DNA of 22,702 nucleotides from an uncultured Actinomycetes bacterium (lineage in GTDB: Bacteria; Actinomycetota; Actinomycetes; S36-B12), in contig CAJXUJ010000006.1 of the NCBI GenBank assembly GCA_913061025.1, positions 1 to 22,702 on the forward strand, written 5' to 3'. Below are positions 22,009 through 22,702 of the stretch, piece by piece; the first letter of the stretch is position 1; each line of letters starts with the position of its first letter. The position numbers were made by a program, and so were the translations under genes. Under the pieces are notes generated by a model that did no database searches, was not told the origin of the DNA, and saw nothing but the letters and a program-made list of their open reading frames with translations.

Positions 22009-22014
22009 ACTGTA
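22009..22014 (-). promoter_or_regulatory. -10 element for a leaderless exported-protein mRNA
   Basis: TACAGT on the minus strand fits TANNNT and ends six bases before the GTG at 22002, placing the transcription start at the start codon. It lies in the 30-base gap after the preceding gene. No convincing -35 is present. Confidence 0.4.
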
Positions 22015-22032
22015 CGTCCGGATGCCCAGCGA

Positions 22033-22702
22033 CTACCGCACCCGGGCGGTCTGAGAGGCCCGAGAGCACCACGAACATCGAGTCAGGGTCGCCTTTATCC
22101 GCGTTCCGGCCGCGAGTGTCGTGGGAATCGCCACGGAGAACTCTCCGCGCTCGATCGATGCAAAGACCGGGGCACTCCAGGCGCGCTTCCTCGTTGGCGT
22201 CGCGTAGCGCACTTCGATGACACCGGTGGCCGTTCCCTCCCCCGCGAGAACAGTGCCGGTGACCCGGACGCCGCCCTTGACCGACGCCGCAGAAAGATTG
22301 GCGAAGCGAGATTGGGCCGGGCGCACCCAGAAAGTCAGCGGGTCGAGCGTCACCGACTCCTCGCTAGTCGGGGCGATAGCACGGACCACGGTGGCGAGCC
22401 GGTACTCACCGGTGCCATCGGCGGGGCAGACGAACACCTCGTCGAGCACTTGGCCGGAGACTGGATCCCCGGGCAGCACAAGGAAGGTCCCCTCGTTGTC
22501 GACCTCACCGATGTCGACCCCACCGACACCAATCTTCGTCACGGTGGTCTCTCCGAGAATCGACGTATCGTCGGCGCGGCCATACGTCGCGAGGATCGGA
22601 ATGAACAAGCACTCGGCATCGGCGAACTGCCAGTCGTTGTCCATCGCGACCGAGATCTCTACGCCGGTCGCCGAGCCGGGAGGCGTCTGGGTGATGTCCG
22701 CC
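22033..22702 (-). CDS. Unknown protein, C-terminal part (gene continues past right edge)
   Basis: The frame is open to the window edge, so the true start lies beyond 22702; at least 222 residues are visible. An internal ATG at 22644 is unlikely to be the start because the codons before it continue a normal-looking sequence (ADITQTPPGSATGVEISVAM). The product looks beta-rich with many Thr, Val and Gly residues, for example VRVTGTVLAGEGTATGVIEV, suggesting immunoglobulin-like or similar beta-sandwich domains outside the cell. It ends with a CSWC pair in TLTRCSWCSRAS, and has further cysteines in AECLF and VFVCPAD. I do not recognise the family. It sits 30 bases upstream of the exported protein on the same strand, so both may act at the cell surface; that is inference. 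A signal peptide would be outside the window. Confidence 0.65.
   Translation of the reverse strand, partial: ADITQTPPGSATGVEISVAMDNDWQFADAECLFIPILATYGRADDTSILGETTVTKIGVGGVDIGEVDNEGTFLVLPGDPVSGQVLDEVFVCPADGTGEYRLATVVRAIAPTSEESVTLDPLTFWVRPAQSRFANLSAASVKGGVRVTGTVLAGEGTATGVIEVRYATPTRKRAWSAPVFASIERGEFSVAIPTTLAAGTRIKATLTRCSWCSRASQTARVR

Overview
The window is high-GC DNA with GTG starts, ATGA/GTGA gene overlaps and an actinobacterial gene order, so it most likely comes from a chromosome of the Actinomycetota. Supporting points are the mraZ-rsmH-ftsL-ftsI-murE-murF-mraY-murD-ftsW-murG-murC-ftsQ-ftsZ order, a MurE with the meso-diaminopimelate motif DNPR, a HelD-like RNA polymerase-associated ATPase and apparent leaderless GTG starts. 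I cannot name a genus.

Positions 1-14535 are the division and cell wall (dcw) cluster, all on the minus strand and read from high to low coordinate. MraZ is the promoter-proximal regulator. RsmH methylates 16S rRNA. FtsL, FtsI, FtsW and FtsQ are divisome membrane proteins. MurE, MurF, MurD and MurC build the UDP-MurNAc-pentapeptide (their order on the DNA is not the pathway order), MraY makes lipid I and MurG makes lipid II. FtsZ begins at the low-coordinate edge. Seven of the ten junctions from rsmH to ftsQ overlap by four bases, so the run is probably translationally coupled. Between mraZ and rsmH lies a 310-base stretch with a 45-residue single-span membrane ORF with a strong ribosome binding site, flanked by three inverted repeats. 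A sigma-70-type promoter for mraZ carries three GTGG boxes at an exact 10-bp period, the expected MraZ autoregulatory site.

Positions 14600-14828 form a divergent regulatory region. From 14829 to 17359 there are small unrelated genes: a DUF3048 (YerB-like) lipoprotein on plus, a DUF3293 protein on minus, a tiny plus-strand gene encoding 22 consecutive X-X-Ser triplets, and a 4'-phosphopantetheinyl transferase on minus. The triplet-Ser protein is the most unusual object in the window.

Positions 17449-22702 hold a HelD-like helicase (plus), a universal stress protein (minus, sharing a CTAG stop tetranucleotide with helD), RmuC (minus), an exported protein of unknown function (minus), and the C-terminal part of another unknown protein that continues past the right edge. 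No rRNA, tRNA, CRISPR array, insertion sequence or phage gene was seen.
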